NCBI GenBank assembly: GCA_963778945.1
Contig: CAVZWL010000021.1
Location: forward strand, 145,423 to 209,422
Reading direction: 5' to 3'
DNA: 64,000 bases
Source: Fen-1254 sp963778945
Lineage (GTDB): Bacteria > Bacteroidota > Ignavibacteria > UBA10030
Shown: piece by piece, positions 17,492 to 26,929 of the stretch
Layout: every line of letters starts with the position of its first letter
Numbering within the stretch: the stretch's first letter is position 1
Translations under genes and position numbers: made by a program
Notes under the pieces: model-generated
Databases searched by the model: none
Told to the model about the DNA's origin: nothing
What the model saw: only the letters and a program-made list of their open reading frames with translations

Positions 17492-18820
17492 ATGCCCGAT
17501 CTCTTTTCCGATAGCGAACAGAAAGCTTTCCGCACCGGCTCGTTTGCCCCGCTTGCGGAACGTGTGCGTCCAAAAACGATTGGCGAATTTTGGGGACAGG
17601 AGCACATCATCGGCGAAGGCAAATCTCTCCGATCCTTGCTGGAGGGAGGCGAATTATCTTCGATGATTCTTTGGGGCCCTCCGGGAGTCGGTAAAACGAC
17701 GCTTGCCAGACTTATCGCACATTCTGTTCAGGCGGAATTTTTTCAGATCAATGCGGTTTCTGCCGGCGTCAAGGATGTCAGGGAGGTCATTGCCCGTGCG
17801 GAAAAAAACAACCGGCAGCTTGGCAAACGAACGATCCTGTTCATCGACGAAATTCACCGCTTTAACAAGGCCCAGCAGGATGCCTTGCTGCATTCGGTCG
17901 AGGAGGGTGTCCTTACACTGATCGGCGCAACGACGGAAAATCCGTCGTTTGAGGTTATTTCCCCGCTTCTTTCCCGTTGCCAGGTCTATGTACTGGATTC
18001 CCTTAACCGTGAAGCGCTGAATAAAATACTGGATCATGCGCTCCTTCACGATGCAGTGCTTTCTAAACAAACAATCGAGATCCAGGACCGTGATTTTCTT
18101 TTTCTTCTCTCCGGCGGCGATGCACGGAAACTCCTCAACGGTCTGGAAAATGCCGTCCGGCTCGTGAAACCGGACGCCGGCGGATCTATCATTATTCCGA
18201 AACGAATAATCGAAGAAGCATTTCAGAAAAAATTTACGCTCTACGATAAAGAAGGGGAACAGCATTACGATATTATTTCAGCGTTTATAAAAAGTATCCG
18301 CGGCAGCGATCCGGATGCTGCTGTGTACTGGATGGCACGCATGCTGGACGGCGGGGAAGATCCGAAATTTATCGCACGCCGCATGGTAGTCCTCGCATCG
18401 GAAGATATCGGCAATGCAGATCCGTACGGCATTACAATGGCGACCTCCTGCTTTACGGCAATCGATTATATCGGAATGCCGGAAGCGCGCATCGTCCTGG
18501 CGCAGACTGCCGTCTATCTTGCCTCCTGCCCCAAAAGCAACGCGGCATATATGGCCATCGAACAAGCATGGGAAGATGTCAGGAACCTGCCGAATTTGAC
18601 GGTTCCCATCCACCTGCGCAACGCACCGACAAAGCTTATGAAAGAACTCGGCTATGGAGAAAAATACAAATACAGCCACGATTTCGACGGACATTTTACC
18701 GAGCAGCAGTATTTGCCGGATAATTTAAAGAACAAAATTTATTATAAGCCGGCCGATCTTGGCAGGGAAAAAGATATCCGCTCGCGTCTCAATGCGTGGT
18801 GGAAAAAGAAACAGCGATAA
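17492..18820 (+). CDS. rarA: Replication-associated recombination protein A (AAA+ ATPase)
   Basis: RarA (MgsA/WRNIP1 family) acts at stalled replication forks in the cytoplasm. The 442-residue protein has Walker A WGPPGVGKTT (residues 61-70), Walker B TILFIDEIHRF (114-124) and the clamp-loader-like sensor region. The C-terminal tetramerisation half contains KSIRGSDPDAAVYWMARML and a conserved ASEDIGNADP. The N-terminus LAERVRPKTIGEFWGQEHI is diagnostic. It appears monocistronic, between two repeat-filled spacers. Confidence 0.95.
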   Translation: MPDLFSDSEQKAFRTGSFAPLAERVRPKTIGEFWGQEHIIGEGKSLRSLLEGGELSSMILWGPPGVGKTTLARLIAHSVQAEFFQINAVSAGVKDVREVIARAEKNNRQLGKRTILFIDEIHRFNKAQQDALLHSVEEGVLTLIGATTENPSFEVISPLLSRCQVYVLDSLNREALNKILDHALLHDAVLSKQTIEIQDRDFLFLLSGGDARKLLNGLENAVRLVKPDAGGSIIIPKRIIEEAFQKKFTLYDKEGEQHYDIISAFIKSIRGSDPDAAVYWMARMLDGGEDPKFIARRMVVLASEDIGNADPYGITMATSCFTAIDYIGMPEARIVLAQTAVYLASCPKSNAAYMAIEQAWEDVRNLPNLTVPIHLRNAPTKLMKELGYGEKYKYSHDFDGHFTEQQYLPDNLKNKIYYKPADLGREKDIRSRLNAWWKKKQR

Positions 18821-18831
18821 ATTTAATCGAG

Positions 18832-18908
18832 GTTTTTGAGTTCTTTAGTTATGTGGTTCTTTGGCTATTTACTATTTACCATTTACTATTTCCGCTTTTC
18901 ACTACTCA
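18832..18908. repeat. Heptamer array (GAAC and TTTACTA types)
   Basis: After rarA there is GAGTTCTTTAGTTATGTGG (degenerate GAAC type), followed by the seven-base run TATTTAC-TATTTAC-CATTTAC-TATTTCC and CACTACTCACT. It lies directly before the ribosome site of the papain-like gene. Confidence 0.65.
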
Positions 18909-18924
18909 CTAAAAAGGAGGAATT

Positions 18925-19693
18925 ATGCCGCACACAATCAAACGCTTCGGATGGATTCCTGATCTTCCGGATCAACGGGATATTCCATACCTTGCTCCCC
19001 GTGCTATTCTCAGAAAATTACCGATAAAAATCGACTTGCGTCCGAATTGTCCGCCGGTGTACAGATCAGGGGGAATTAGGAAGCTGCACGGCAAATGCTA
19101 TCGGTGCGGCTTTTGAATTCGAATTGATCCGGCAAAAACCGGTAAAAGATTTCATGCCTTCACGCCTGTTCATTTATTATAACGAACGGGTCATCGAGCA
19201 TACCGTTGACTCCGACAGCGGAGCCCAGATAAGGGACGGGATGAAAAGTGTCAACAAACAGGGAGTCTGCCCTGAAACGCTCTGGTCGTATGATACAGAA
19301 AAATTCAACGTCAGGCCCGCGAATCCATGTTACACGGAAGCTTTAAATCATCAAACGCTCTCCTATCATCGTGTTCCGCAAATTCTCAATCAAATGAAGG
19401 GATGTCTCCTTGAAGGATATCCCTTCGTGTTTGGTTTCACGGTTTACGAATCGTTCGAATCTCCAACTGTCGCAAAAACCGGCAAGCTGAATATGCCGAA
19501 GAAAAATGAATCCGTCGTAGGTGGGCATGCAGTTGTCGCCGTTGGATACAACGACACATCGAAACGGTTCATTGTCCGCAACAGCTGGGGAGCCGGCTGG
19601 GGCATCAAAGGTTATTTCACCATCCCATACGATTATTTACTGGATGATAATCTTGCGAACGATTTCTGGACGATAAGAATGGTTGAAGAATAA
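18925..19693 (+). pseudogene. C1A papain-like cysteine peptidase, frame broken once just before the active-site Cys
   Basis: A strong ribosome site (AAGGAGG) precedes the ATG at 18925. The first frame gives MPHTIKRFGWIPDLPDQRDI and LPIKIDLRPNCPPVY, then goes wrong. Skipping the A at 19063 continues as DQGELGSCTANAIGAAFEFE, the papain active-site context with Cys at 19085-19087. The rest has the catalytic His in VVGGHAVVAVGYN and the Asn in IVRNSWGAGWG. So the full triad is present and only one extra base breaks the gene. The repaired protein is about 255 residues. No signal peptide is seen, so a cytosolic location is possible. The role is unknown. Confidence 0.85.
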
Positions 19694-19698
19694 ATATA

Positions 19699-19798
19699 AA
19701 AGTTCGTAGTGCTTAGTTCTGGGTTCTTAGTGTTAGAAAGAATAAAAGCATTGAATAATAACAAATGAAAATTAAGAACCACGAACAAAGAACTAAAC
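19699..19798. repeat. Inverted pair of GAAC-family heptamer arrays
   Basis: AGTTCGTAGTGCTTAGTTCTGG and GGTTCTTAGTG follow the peptidase gene. AAGAACCACGAAC and AAAGAACTAAAC precede the GrpB-family gene. The two arms are reverse complements and fill the whole spacer. Confidence 0.7.
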
Positions 19799-19802
19799 AG
19801 CG

Positions 19803-20357
19803 ATGAATCTCGACAATTTAACAACCGAACAATACGGCGCACTTTTTCCTATCATTCTTGCCGAACCGAATCCCGATTGGCCGAATATATTTTCACAGGA
19901 AAAAAAATGTCTTGAAAAGGTCTTTGAATCGAAGATCGTCATCAGAATTGAACACTTTGGAAGCACGGCGGTACCTGGCCTGCTTGCAAAACCAACGATC
20001 GATATACTTTTGGAAATAACCGACATTCCGGGCAGCAGCGATACTATACGTTCAGCTCTGGAAAACGTCGGGTACTTTTATATTCACAAACCGGAAAATC
20101 CTCCGCCGCATATGATGTTTGTCAAAGGATACACGGAACACGGCTTTCAAGGGCAGGCATATCATGTTCATGTGCGGTACCGCGGCGATTGGGACGAACT
20201 TATTTTCAGAAATTATCTCAGAACCAATCCGGCAGCTGCACAGGAGTATGCGCAGCTCAAGCAGAAGCTCGCGATTGAATATAAAAACGACCGTGAGCAT
20301 TACACTTCGGGCAAGACAGAATTCATTAAGCATGTCATAGACCTTGCGAAGGAGTAA
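19803..20357 (+). CDS. GrpB/UPF0157-family nucleotidyltransferase-like protein
   Basis: The protein has 184 residues. It shows the family's core HFGSTAVPGLLAKPTIDI (about residues 50-67), a Pol-beta-like fold pattern with acidic residues, and HVRYRGDWDEL. GrpB-family proteins are uncharacterised or predicted nucleotidyltransferases, sometimes fused to dephospho-CoA kinase; the substrate is unknown. The last five residues (DLAKE) and the TAA stop are encoded inside a palindromic repeat (20340-20371), so the natural C-terminus has probably been modified by it. Confidence 0.85.
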   Translation: MNLDNLTTEQYGALFPIILAEPNPDWPNIFSQEKKCLEKVFESKIVIRIEHFGSTAVPGLLAKPTIDILLEITDIPGSSDTIRSALENVGYFYIHKPENPPPHMMFVKGYTEHGFQGQAYHVHVRYRGDWDELIFRNYLRTNPAAAQEYAQLKQKLAIEYKNDREHYTSGKTEFIKHVIDLAKE

Positions 20358-20371
20358 ACCTCCGCAAGGTC
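20340..20371. repeat. GACCTTGCGAAGG palindrome, copy F1
   Basis: The left arm GACCTTGCGAAGG and right arm CCTCCGCAAGGTC pair at 12 of 13 positions around an AGTAAA loop. The loop holds the TAA stop of the GrpB-family gene. The same arms occur in a perfect hairpin at 25811-25846. It may also act as a transcript end. Confidence 0.75.
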
Positions 20372-20456
20372 GTTCCCTAATAAAATGCAACCGCTCTTCA
20401 CGCTTGCCCTTTATCTACCTTCCCTTGTATGATCTACTTCGTCTAATATTTAAATT

Positions 20457-23400
20457 TCATTTAAGTAAAATCATTTTCTTGGTCAATTGATAATTGCCTG
20501 CCTTCATCATAAAGAAGTAGATTCCGCTTGCAAAGGATGAGGCATTGAAGTTGACTGAAAATGTTCCGGCCGGTCGATAGCCATTTACAACTGCAGCGAC
20601 TTCCTGACCGATTGCGTTGAATATTTTTATCTCTACCTGACCTGGAGCCGCAAGTTGGAAGGAGATTACGGTCGCCGGATTAAAGGGATTTGGATAATTT
20701 TGCAGAAGGATTGTTTCCTTTGGAAGCAAAGCTGCGTTTTCTACGCCGGTTGCCGGTGAACCAAGACCGGTCACGTCGATGGTATCGATAGAAGGAGTCG
20801 TTCGGGAATTGGCAAAAATAAACATGCCTGCCATTTGACCAACTTTGTACGGTTTAAATCGCAGTGTGAATGGGACAAATCCGCCGGGCGGCACGACAAA
20901 ATTTATCGGAATCGGTATAAAGCTGCTGTCGGAAGTTATAACAGCAACGGCAGCCGTATCATTGCCAATATTGTATATATCGATGATGGAATCTCGCCAG
21001 GATGCAACCGGTATCGGGCCAAAAGGAATGAGCTGTTTATTGAATTGCAGTTGAACGAACTTTGCAGTTACACCTGTTCCGGTTAGAGATACCGTATCGA
21101 CCGACGATGAAGAGTTACTTGTCATAAGAAGAAAAGAACTGTCCGGTTTTGCCAATGCAGGACTGAACCGGATTGTATCGACGATCGATTGCTGTGGAAG
21201 CAGTATAACTTGAGAAATTTTGCTGCTAAAATCCGGATTTGTGTTGGTTACACTGGCGATGCGCAAAGTATCTGTTCCGCTGTTGGATATTGTAAGAACC
21301 GTATCTTTATGATTGCTCAGAACGACGTTCCCAAATGCAAGTGATTTTGGGAGAACCTGGAGTTTCGGAAATCCAACCGAATGAATAGATGTATCATTCA
21401 GGACGGCAAAGTTTATTTGAGGCGTATTCAACATGGTAATGAACGATCCTCCCACAAATACCGACTGCGGAAGCAGGGTGATCGAAGTAACTTCATTTGC
21501 AACGACGGCAGACCTCCAGGATGAAACAGCGCCGGTAGTTGCATTTAATGTAGCTATGTAGGTAGTTCCTGGAATATTTCCGATTGGTGAAAACTGACCG
21601 CCGATATAGAGAAGATTCCCTGCTGTCGCCACAGTAGACACTTTATAATCTATTGTAAAACTCGATGTAAAACTGTTCACCAGCGCACCCGTCGATGCAT
21701 CGACCGCTGCAATACTGGCACATTGCTGTCCATTGACGGTAGAAAATTGACCCCCGATGTATACTTTGGATCCGTTGATCGCAATTGCATTTGCAGAGAT
21801 TCCGCTAAGGATCGGGCTCCAGCTTGTCGGCAAGTCGGTTGCCGTATCAAATGCCGCCACCATCGAGTGACTTTGACCGTTGACCGTTGAAAAATATCCG
21901 CCGCCATAGATAATGTTGCCTGACGGACATAGGGAAGTTACAACCGAATAATCGAACGTTGGATGGAAACTGTTGATTAGACTTCCGGTTATAAGATTGT
22001 AAGCGACAAGGCCATAATTGCCCGCAGCGTATAATCGGTTTCCAGTAACTGCCAGCGCCAATACATATCCTCCTGCCCCGGCTGGAATTGCCTGGACGGA
22101 AGTCCCCGTGCTCGTATCAATGAATGCTAAATTTGGTTTATACCCGCCTCCAATGTAAGAGAAACTCCCCCCTGCATAAATTCTCCCTTTGGCAAATGCA
22201 AGTGCATTCACTGCTCCATCGGCATTCGGGTTCCATGATTTTAGTCGACCGGTCGCTAAATCAATTGCAGCGAGATTATTGCGTGTCGTCAGTCCCGCTG
22301 CAGTCAAATATCCGCCCGCATACACCGTCGAGCCGCAGACCGTCAAGTCAAAGACGACATTATTCAATCCCGGATTCCAATTATATGCAGCGCCTGTTCC
22401 GGTATCGAGAGCGGCAAGATAGGATATCTGTTTGCTGCCAACGGAAGTAAAGTTTCCTCCGATATATATTTTTGATCCGCTCGCACCAACTGCGCGAATA
22501 TTATTACTCGAACCTCCTGTAGTTGCCGGAACCCAGGAAGTTGCAAGTCCGGTGGCAGTATCGAGTGCAACAAGGTTATTCCGATTTTGTCCGCCAAGCG
22601 ATGAAAAGTCTCCGGCAGCGCAAAGTTTTCCTCCGTATAAACAAATACTGCTCACGCCATTTCCTGTGATAGTGGCTCCGGGATTCCATGAAGTATTAAT
22701 GATTCCATTCTCATCCATCTTTGCAAGACAAATACGGTTGACGCCGTTCAATTGAGAAAACGAACCGCACATATAAATTTGATGATTCGCATATATAAAC
22801 TGACTGACCCCGAACGATCCGGATGGTCCCGCATTGCTTGGATTCCAGTTCGTTGCATTACCGGCAGAGCTGTCAACCGCGCCGAGCAGCATTCTACTCG
22901 ATTGACCGCCCAGATTATAAAAATAGCCGCCGATATAAACAATGCCGCCCACGGGCTGTATTGCCGTGATAGAACTTCCGGAACCGCTGTAAGCACGAGG
23001 GTCCCAGACCAAAAGATTTCCGGAGCTGTCAAAAGCAGCGCCGCAGCCGCGTGCTTGACCTGCGATCAGAATCGAAGACTCCGCCTACATATAAACGAGT
23101 CCCGGTAAAATAGAGAGAAGTCACATACACGTTCGGTGCAGGATTCCACGGGTCTACAGATTTATCGGATCGAATGTGTGCAAGATTTTTATGCGGCTGT
23201 CCATTGACAGTTGTAAATGCACCGCCAATATACCAGCCTCCCTGGCTATCGGAAACCGCACAGCTTACCCACCCGCCCGGAGCATTGAAGAATTTTGGAA
23301 AGTAATGATCTGCATCTGCTGTCCCGGTATCGACGGCAACTCCATATCCAGTAGAAAACCCGCATTGCGCAAAATGCCCGCCGAGATATGCCGTGTTACC

Positions 23401-23541
23401 CGCGATCACGATACTATTGACCTGACCTTGTGCATCGACGGGTGAATCGAACCAACTTTTCAACGTTTGGCTTTGAGAAAAAAGAGATTGAACCGAAATA
23501 GAAAGAAAGGTGATTACAAAAAAAAGTATCCGCTTGACCAT
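20457..23541 (-). pseudogene. Large secreted beta-propeller protein with type IX sorting domain, frame broken once
   Basis: Repaired, this is a protein of about 1027 residues. It has a signal peptide (MVKRILFFVITFLSISVQSLF), then many repeats of about 45-50 residues with a YIGGxF/YVGGxF and 'W.P....' pattern (for example GSKIYIGGNFTSV, GNLLYIGGQFSPI), which look like beta-propeller blades. HYDIN/ASH-like domains follow (SLAFGNVVLSNHKDTVLTIS and a second copy), then a C-terminal sorting domain (LLQNYPNPFNPATVISFQL, IKIFNAIGQEV, KKMILLK). Dropping the base at 23068 (plus-strand A) restores FDSIAGQARGCGAAFDSSG. It should be secreted or surface-exposed; the function is unknown. Confidence 0.85.
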
Positions 23542-23721
23542 TGATGCCTCGCTCGTTTAGAGATATCTGATAGTGTGTGGACTCAATTCCAAAACATGAT
23601 TTATCTCGTCCTAGTTCCGATACGAAGTGATACGCGGCACAAGCGGATACCAAGAGTAGAAATTTTCTACTATCCGTGATCATCGATTTTATTCAAGTTA
23701 AGTGTATGAAGCCGGAAAAAG

Positions 23722-24534
23722 CTATGTACGCCCGGTTATTATCGACTTTTGTGCTATTCGATCCGCCAATTTCGGAGCGATGAGTTTCACCCATGGTCCG
23801 ATTTTTCCCTTGAAGCCGATATTCAGTTCGCGCTTTCGTTTTTCAACAGCAGAAAGAATCATCCGAGCACACCGGTCTACAGACATAACGTTGCTTTCAT
23901 TCAAATGACTTTTTCCGATTGGCTTTCCGTCCGGACCTAATGCCCGCTCTCGCATTTCTGTTGCGACGAAGCCGGGATAGATCATAGTGACCGTCACCCC
24001 TGAATCGGCTAATTCAATTCTTAAGGAATCGAAGAATCCCGCCATGGCATGCTTGCTCGCAGCATATCCGGTTCTAGTCGGGACGCCGTTTTTCCCCGTA
24101 AGACTGGAGATACCGACAATTCTTCCGCGATATTGTTTGAGATAAGGAAGTGCGTAATGTGTACAATAGACGCTGCCAAGGTAATTCACTTTCATAAGGG
24201 TTTCAAACAACTCGAGGTCTTTCACATCCTCAAAGTTGCTGTACATGGTCAAGCCGGCATTATTGATGAGCATATCGATATGCTGATACGCATCGACGGT
24301 TTTTTGTATGAGTGCAGCACATTCCTGCTGCCGGCTTACATCCGTTGGAATTGCCAAGGCCTTTCCGTTAAGCTGTTTACATTCCTGTGCCAATTGAGAA
24401 AGTTTTTCACTATTGCGAGATGCTAATGCCAGAAAAGCTCCTTTCCTCGCAAGCTGGAGTGCAAGCTCCCGTCCGATTCCGCTGGAAGCGCCGGTAATAA
24501 TAATAACTTGTTCGTTGAAAGAGGTTGTCATCAC
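23722..24534 (-). CDS. SDR-family NAD(P)-dependent oxidoreductase
   Basis: This is a 270-residue classical short-chain dehydrogenase. The nucleotide-binding motif is TGASSGIG at residues 14-21, NNAG at 91-94, a catalytic Ser at 143-144 (ISSLTG), and Tyr157 and Lys161 in GYAASKHAM. The C-terminal extension (MILSAVEKRKRELNIGFKGKIGPWVKLIAPK) is like the DltE/YqjQ group of SDRs. The substrate is not deducible. It is monocistronic, transcribed away from the deacetylase gene; the 281-bp divergent spacer 24535-24815 is AT-rich and should contain both promoters. The 180-bp stretch after it (23542-23721) shows no gene. Confidence 0.9.
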   Translation of the reverse strand: MMTTSFNEQVIIITGASSGIGRELALQLARKGAFLALASRNSEKLSQLAQECKQLNGKALAIPTDVSRQQECAALIQKTVDAYQHIDMLINNAGLTMYSNFEDVKDLELFETLMKVNYLGSVYCTHYALPYLKQYRGRIVGISSLTGKNGVPTRTGYAASKHAMAGFFDSLRIELADSGVTVTMIYPGFVATEMRERALGPDGKPIGKSHLNESNVMSVDRCARMILSAVEKRKRELNIGFKGKIGPWVKLIAPKLADRIAQKSIITGRT

Positions 24535-24815
24535 ACTTTCCCTTTTTTATAGAGGAAAATTCCAATGCTTATAAGTTCAATCTAAACTTTCGCGCAGCAA
24601 GAATCAACGAGTCACGCTTGAGAAAATCAATCAGCTCTTCTTATTTTTCCATATGCGATGGTTCCGGTTGTATTTGCTAACACCGTGCCGAAAAAATAAA
24701 AATGTCATACGCATGAATAGAAATGGTATATTTCACCAATTCTACTGCTCCTTTTGGATGCATGATGCAGCTTTTTCTTATATTACAAAGACTGAGAACA
24801 AAAAAAGGAAAAGGT

Positions 24816-25799
24816 GTGAAGCGATACTCTTGTTTATGTATTATAATATTCTTTATGATCGGATTATTCGAAAGTATGTACGGTCAGGGGCGATCCATCA
24901 TGCCCGATGTTCAAACAAATCGGATTGCAGTTACATTTGACGACCTCCCGCTCAACATTGCAGCGCATGTTTCCGATACGGAGATGGATTCCATCGTAAG
25001 CCGATTGATTACGGAAATAAAACTAGAACATATTCCTGTTGTCGCCTTTGTCAATGAAATCAAACTGGAAGCCGGCGGCATACGAGACTCGGAACGCGTC
25101 CGAATTCTAAAGAAATGGCTCGATGCAGGAGTTGAGCTGGGAAATCATACATTTTCTCATGTCAGCGCCAATACGGTTCCGGTTTCCGTGTTTGAAGCGG
25201 ACATCGTTAAGGGGGAGCGAACGATCAAAGAACTTCTTGCGGCACTGGGAAAAACGCCCCGGTGGTTTCGCCATCCTTTTCTTCACGTGGGAAGACGAAT
25301 AACAGCCCGCGATTCGATCGAGAATTTTCTTAAACAGCACGGCTACACAGTCGCGCCCGTAACCATCGATAATGGAGAATGGATATTTTCTGCAGCGTTT
25401 GATAAGGCCTATAAGCTCAATGATACTGTTGTCATGCATCGATGGGGAACCGAATATATTGCATATATGCGCTGGAAACTGAAATACTGGGAGGGGTTTT
25501 CTCAAAAACTCTTCGGAAGAAATATTCGACACGTTCTTTTGATTCATTCGAACCGCATCAATTCATTTTATTTCCGCGACTTGTGCCGTATGATCCGGGG
25601 GGAAGGATACTCTTTTGTCTCTCTGGATTCAGCGCTGCAGGACCCGGCATATCAAACTCCGGATACGTATACCGGCGGTTGGGGGATCTCGTGGCTGGAT
25701 CATTGGGCAATGACACAGCAAAAGCCGAAATCTTTTTACGCAGATGAGCCGCGTGTTCCTCAGGAAATCCTGGATTACACCGGAATCGAAAGCGAATAG
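24816..25799 (+). CDS. Secreted polysaccharide deacetylase (NodB family)
   Basis: I place the start at the GTG at 24816, preceded by AAGGAAAAGG, because a signal peptide (MKRYSCLCIIIFFMIGLFESMYG) begins there. Starts further upstream read through non-family sequence. The NodB-type metal site is seen as Asp42-Asp43 in TFDDLP and His111/His115 in NHTFSH, with RHPFLHVG as motif 3 and LLIHSN as motif 5. It should remove acetyl groups from cell-envelope polysaccharide. A perfect 16-bp hairpin follows 11 bp after the stop. Confidence 0.88.
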   Translation: MKRYSCLCIIIFFMIGLFESMYGQGRSIMPDVQTNRIAVTFDDLPLNIAAHVSDTEMDSIVSRLITEIKLEHIPVVAFVNEIKLEAGGIRDSERVRILKKWLDAGVELGNHTFSHVSANTVPVSVFEADIVKGERTIKELLAALGKTPRWFRHPFLHVGRRITARDSIENFLKQHGYTVAPVTIDNGEWIFSAAFDKAYKLNDTVVMHRWGTEYIAYMRWKLKYWEGFSQKLFGRNIRHVLLIHSNRINSFYFRDLCRMIRGEGYSFVSLDSALQDPAYQTPDTYTGGWGISWLDHWAMTQQKPKSFYADEPRVPQEILDYTGIESE

Positions 25800-25810
25800 A
25801 CACCTGAATA

Positions 25811-25846
25811 GAGACCTTGCGAAGGTCTACACCTTCGCAAGGTCTC
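25811..25846. repeat. GACCTTGCGAAGG palindrome, copy F2
   Basis: GAGACCTTGCGAAGGT (25811-25826) and ACCTTCGCAAGGTCTC (25831-25846) pair perfectly over 16 bp around a CTAC loop. It lies just after the deacetylase stop and 87 bp before the sigma-factor gene. It shares its arms with copy F1 (20340-20371). It could be a terminator, but the following T-run is weak (TCATTTTAG). Confidence 0.8.
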
Positions 25847-25933
25847 TCATTTTAGTATTTCCAAGCAACTTTCTTCCTCTTTCTGCATCTTTACTTAGAA
25901 GAGTAAAAGAATTCATTACAGGATACCGTATTT

Positions 25934-26476
25934 GTGGCAAGCGACTCGGAACTACTCGAACAGATGCACTTAAACGATAGTCAGGCATTTGCTGATCTTT
26001 ACGATCGATATAAAATGAGCGTTTACCGTTATTGCCTGAAGGTCTTGGCTGATCCTGCGGCCGCAGAAGATGCAACTCATGAGACTTTCCTGAAAATGTT
26101 TTCACATGCCGGAACTTTGCAAAATCCGCAGGCACTCCGCGTTTGGTTGTTGATTACTGCTCGAAATGAAGCAATGATGTACTTCCGCCGGCAAAGAAGG
26201 AACGGTACATGTGCGGATGACGATGTATGCACCGAGCAAACCCCGCACGACCTGACTGTGAGTACGGAAACAACCGAGATTGTTCAAACATTGCTATGCC
26301 AATTGAAAACGGAATATCGTGAGGTGCTGGTTTTGCAGCACTATGAACAACTCTCGTATGCCGAAATAGCATCGATTACCGGCGATTCAGAAAGCTCTGT
26401 GAAATCCCGGTTATATAAAGCGCGCAAAGCATTAATGGAAAAATTGAAATTGGTACTACGCATAGGTGAATTATGA
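25934..26476 (+). CDS. ECF-type RNA polymerase sigma factor
   Basis: This is a 180-residue extracytoplasmic-function sigma factor that should direct RNA polymerase to a stress regulon. Region 2 (FADLYDRYKMSVYRYCLKVL to AEDATHETFLKMF, about residues 17-58) and region 4 (LPTEYREVLVLQHYEQLSY-like stretch and AEIASITGDSESSVKSRLYKARKAL, about 125-170) are complete and no extra domain is present. The start is GTG. The next gene overlaps its stop (26473-26476, ATGA), giving translational coupling to a zinc-finger anti-sigma factor. Confidence 0.93.
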   Translation: MASDSELLEQMHLNDSQAFADLYDRYKMSVYRYCLKVLADPAAAEDATHETFLKMFSHAGTLQNPQALRVWLLITARNEAMMYFRRQRRNGTCADDDVCTEQTPHDLTVSTETTEIVQTLLCQLKTEYREVLVLQHYEQLSYAEIASITGDSESSVKSRLYKARKALMEKLKLVLRIGEL

Positions 26477-26929
26477 ATTGCATCCATACGCAAGAATCTC
26501 TCAGTCAATGGATAGACGGCGAATTTTCAGTCGGCATTGAAGCGGAGTTATTCGGACATCTCCGTGACTGTGAAGAATGCCGCGCTTTTTTCAAGAATCT
26601 TCTCATGCTGAACCACAAACTTTCTTCCGTGCAAACGCTGCAAGTTCCGGCTTCGCTGGATCGGCGTATTCTTTCTCTGCCTTCATCGGCAAAAAATCCG
26701 AAAAGCCGCATTCAAAAGCCTGTGGCTGGATCGAATGTATTCTTTTCGCACCGTGTCCCTGTCCGTCCTGGTGTCCATCATTCTAACAGTATTTGTTTCA
26801 TCATTCTGGTATCGGTATTTACATTCACAGCCGCAGCAAACTTTCGTCTGCCTTACTCCGCTTCCGGAGGTTGAAGTAACCGGTTATGTTGTCGTCGGCC
26901 ATTTACCGTCGAAAGGAAACCACCGATGA
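26473..26929 (+). pseudogene. Anti-sigma factor with zinc-finger domain, frame broken once
   Basis: The N-terminus is a zf-HC2-type domain (MNCIHTQESLSQWIDGEFS, then FGHLRDCEECRAFF with HxxxC..C, about residues 27-37), which binds and inhibits the ECF sigma factor encoded just upstream. As read the frame derails near 26719. Removing one C of CC (26719-26720) yields KLWLDRMYSFRTVSLSVLV with a membrane segment (VSLSVLVSIILTVFVSSFWY) and an end (PSKGNHR) whose TGA overlaps the next ATG (26926-26929). That ATGA coupling strongly supports the repaired frame. The repaired length is 151 residues with one transmembrane helix. Confidence 0.85.
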
